Under the pieces are notes generated by a model, which saw only the letters and a list, made by a program, of their open reading frames with translations, was not told the DNA's origin and did no database searches. This document shows, piece by piece, positions 5,858-7,333 of a stretch of 7,333 nt of DNA. Position 1 is the first letter of the stretch. Each line of letters opens with the position of its first letter. A program made the position numbers and the translations under genes. This stretch comes from Chlamydiae bacterium RIFCSPHIGHO2_12_FULL_27_8 (GTDB lineage Bacteria > Chlamydiota > Chlamydiia > Chlamydiales > SM23-39), in NCBI GenBank assembly GCA_001796155.1, contig MGLU01000029.1, positions 1 through 7,333 on the forward strand. Direction: 5' to 3'.

Positions 5858-7333
5858 TTAATTTTTGGGTTTGTAATAAAATATTGCTTGGTTAAATTCA
5901 ATTCCCCTTAAAAATAAGTAAAAAATTCCACCAAATTGAGTTTTATAATCTATCATTTTTAAATCTAAATACTTTTTTAAAGCTTTTGAATAAATATCAC
6001 CCTGTAACAGATAATCGTTTGACTCCATTGCTTCCATTATTTTTTTAGGAGAATAATCATCTTGATCTAATCCTAATAAGTTTGATTTCCAATCAACAAT
6101 ATAAAAAATATTCTGAAATGAAAATACTAAATCAATAAACCCCTTAAAATAATTTCCATCTTCTTTATATAAAAATTCAATTTCAGTTTTACAAAAATCA
6201 AATTTCATTTCCCTAAAAGAAATATTATTTAAAAATTTAATATTTAAAACATTATCAATAATTTTTAAAAAAATATCAAAATGTTCAAAATATATTGAAC
6301 TCTTTAAAAAATCCGAAACAATAACTTTTATTTCATCAGTTTTAAAAGTTTGTTTATTAAAAATTTTTTCTAATATTTTATGAAAAATTTGTCCAACTTC
6401 AGCATTACTTGGTAATTTTGCGTTTTGAATAAATTTAAAATTATCTCCCTTTTTAGCCAAATTTGAAAATGATAAAATAGTTTTATCTTCAAACTTTCTT
6501 GAAAATTCAACGTTTTTTATTAATTCAATTTTTTCATCACTTCTTCCATAAAAAGTATTATTTGATTGCTTTACATATGTATATGAAATAAAATTTTCTT
6601 CTTTCAAAACATCAAGTTTTTCTAAAATATTTTCCTTATTAAATTTCTTATTTTCTAAACAGTTTTTTAAAAATAATTCTAAAGATCCAAAATTATTTTC
6701 ATCTTCTAATTCACAGTTAGTTGGAAAAGCCAAAGGTACATATACTCTATACTTTGCTCTTGTCAAGCCAACATAGAGATTTCTTAATTTTTCAGCATTA
6801 ATTTCATTAATATCATCAAATTCATCAACTCTTGAATTGAAAGCGCAGTCTAAGGCAAATACTATATCAAATTCCAAACCCTTGCTCATAAAGGTTGTTA
6901 GAATATTTACTCCATCTGCTTCAGCATCATCTACTTGAGTTTTTTGATTGTCTTTATCTAAAAGTAGTAATTGATCAAAATATTTATCAATATTTAAAAG
7001 ATCAACCTTATCTTTAAAAAGATTTTCTAAAATAAAATATACTTCATTGAATAAATTACAATCCTGATTTTTTGCTAATTTTTCAAAAATAGATTCATTA
7101 TTAAACAATTTTTCAAATAAAAATTTATTAATAAATTTTGGAAAAGTTTCATTTTTTAAAACCATATTTAAATAATAAAATGGCTTTAAATATAAATGAT
7201 TCGAAGACTCCATTTCTTCAGTTAATTTATCTTTATCTAAGGAAATTAATGGGCTCAATAGAGACAGCTTTACATAATTGTGATTTTTAGGATTCAAAAT
7301 AGCTTTGAAAATTATTTTGATCGAAGAAAATGC
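5858..7333 (-). CDS. recB: RecB, C-terminal helicase and nuclease part (5' end outside window)
   Basis: This is the C-terminal 491 residues of the 3'-5' helicase and nuclease subunit of RecBCD. The frame is open to the right edge; the TTG at 7297 is an internal Leu codon, and the 12 residues before it continue a RecB-like IFKAILNPKN segment. Visible parts, numbered from the first visible residue: helicase motif V at about 141-158 (TTFMSKGLEFD), motif VI LYVGLTRAK (186-194), then the linker and the PD-(D/E)XK nuclease. The nuclease shows VGQIFHKILE with His 318, GFIDLVF with Asp 401, and VDWKSNLLG with Asp 414 and Lys 416, matching E. coli RecB H956, D1067, D1080 and K1082. The following QGDIYSKAL and FGGIFYLFLRG also match E. 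coli RecB, so the nuclease appears intact. Walker A and motifs I-III are outside the window. In motif V the usual His of 'T.H..KGLE' is Phe. recD follows after 2 bases. Confidence 0.95.
   Translation of the reverse strand, partial: AFSSIKIIFKAILNPKNHNYVKLSLLSPLISLDKDKLTEEMESSNHLYLKPFYYLNMVLKNETFPKFINKFLFEKLFNNESIFEKLAKNQDCNLFNEVYFILENLFKDKVDLLNIDKYFDQLLLLDKDNQKTQVDDAEADGVNILTTFMSKGLEFDIVFALDCAFNSRVDEFDDINEINAEKLRNLYVGLTRAKYRVYVPLAFPTNCELEDENNFGSLELFLKNCLENKKFNKENILEKLDVLKEENFISYTYVKQSNNTFYGRSDEKIELIKNVEFSRKFEDKTILSFSNLAKKGDNFKFIQNAKLPSNAEVGQIFHKILEKIFNKQTFKTDEIKVIVSDFLKSSIYFEHFDIFLKIIDNVLNIKFLNNISFREMKFDFCKTEIEFLYKEDGNYFKGFIDLVFSFQNIFYIVDWKSNLLGLDQDDYSPKKIMEAMESNDYLLQGDIYSKALKKYLDLKMIDYKTQFGGIFYLFLRGIEFNQAIFYYKPKN

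Noticed and set aside
7295..7297. TTG as the start of the recB-like gene
   Set aside because: The frame stays open to the right edge with RecB-like sequence before it; 491 residues is far too short for RecB, so this is a window truncation.

Overview
The window looks like a piece of a very AT-rich genome from the Chlamydiota, most likely an environmental (amoeba- or animal-associated) lineage rather than Chlamydia itself. The strongest marker is a 553-residue primary sigma factor whose N-terminal part, long non-conserved insert and promoter-binding regions read like chlamydial sigma-66. A beta-barrel protein resembling the MOMP-like/Lpg1974-type porins of environmental chlamydiae and Legionella fits this placement. 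The genus is not resolvable from the sequence alone.

Layout, left to right. (1) The 3' part of a plus-strand outer-membrane beta-barrel gene, open to the left edge and ending at 960. (2) rpoD on the minus strand (2622 to 961), whose stop codon abuts that of the porin with no base between. (3) A small minus-strand membrane protein of DUF3592 type (3158 to 2688) just upstream of rpoD and possibly co-transcribed with it. (4) A short divergent intergenic region with a self-complementary perfect -10 hexamer. (5) A plus-strand pair, rpsT (ribosomal protein S20, true start 3247) and a 231-residue protein of unknown function, 16 bases apart and probably one transcript. (6) Minus-strand recB (C-terminal part, open to the right edge) followed after 2 bases by recD; the end of recD overlaps the end of the unknown gene by 71 bases.

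Functionally, the window combines core transcription (rpoD), translation (rpsT), double-strand-break repair (the recB-recD pair of a RecBCD enzyme, with recC presumably outside the window) and cell-surface porin functions. There is no stretch above 300 bases without a gene, and I see no tRNA, rRNA, CRISPR array, insertion sequence or convincing hairpin terminator. I found no evidence for a novel defence, mobile or regulatory system. The points most worth a second look are the unknown gene downstream of rpsT and its antisense overlap with recD, the zero-gap porin/rpoD junction, the symmetric divergent -10 element, and an altered helicase motif in RecB.
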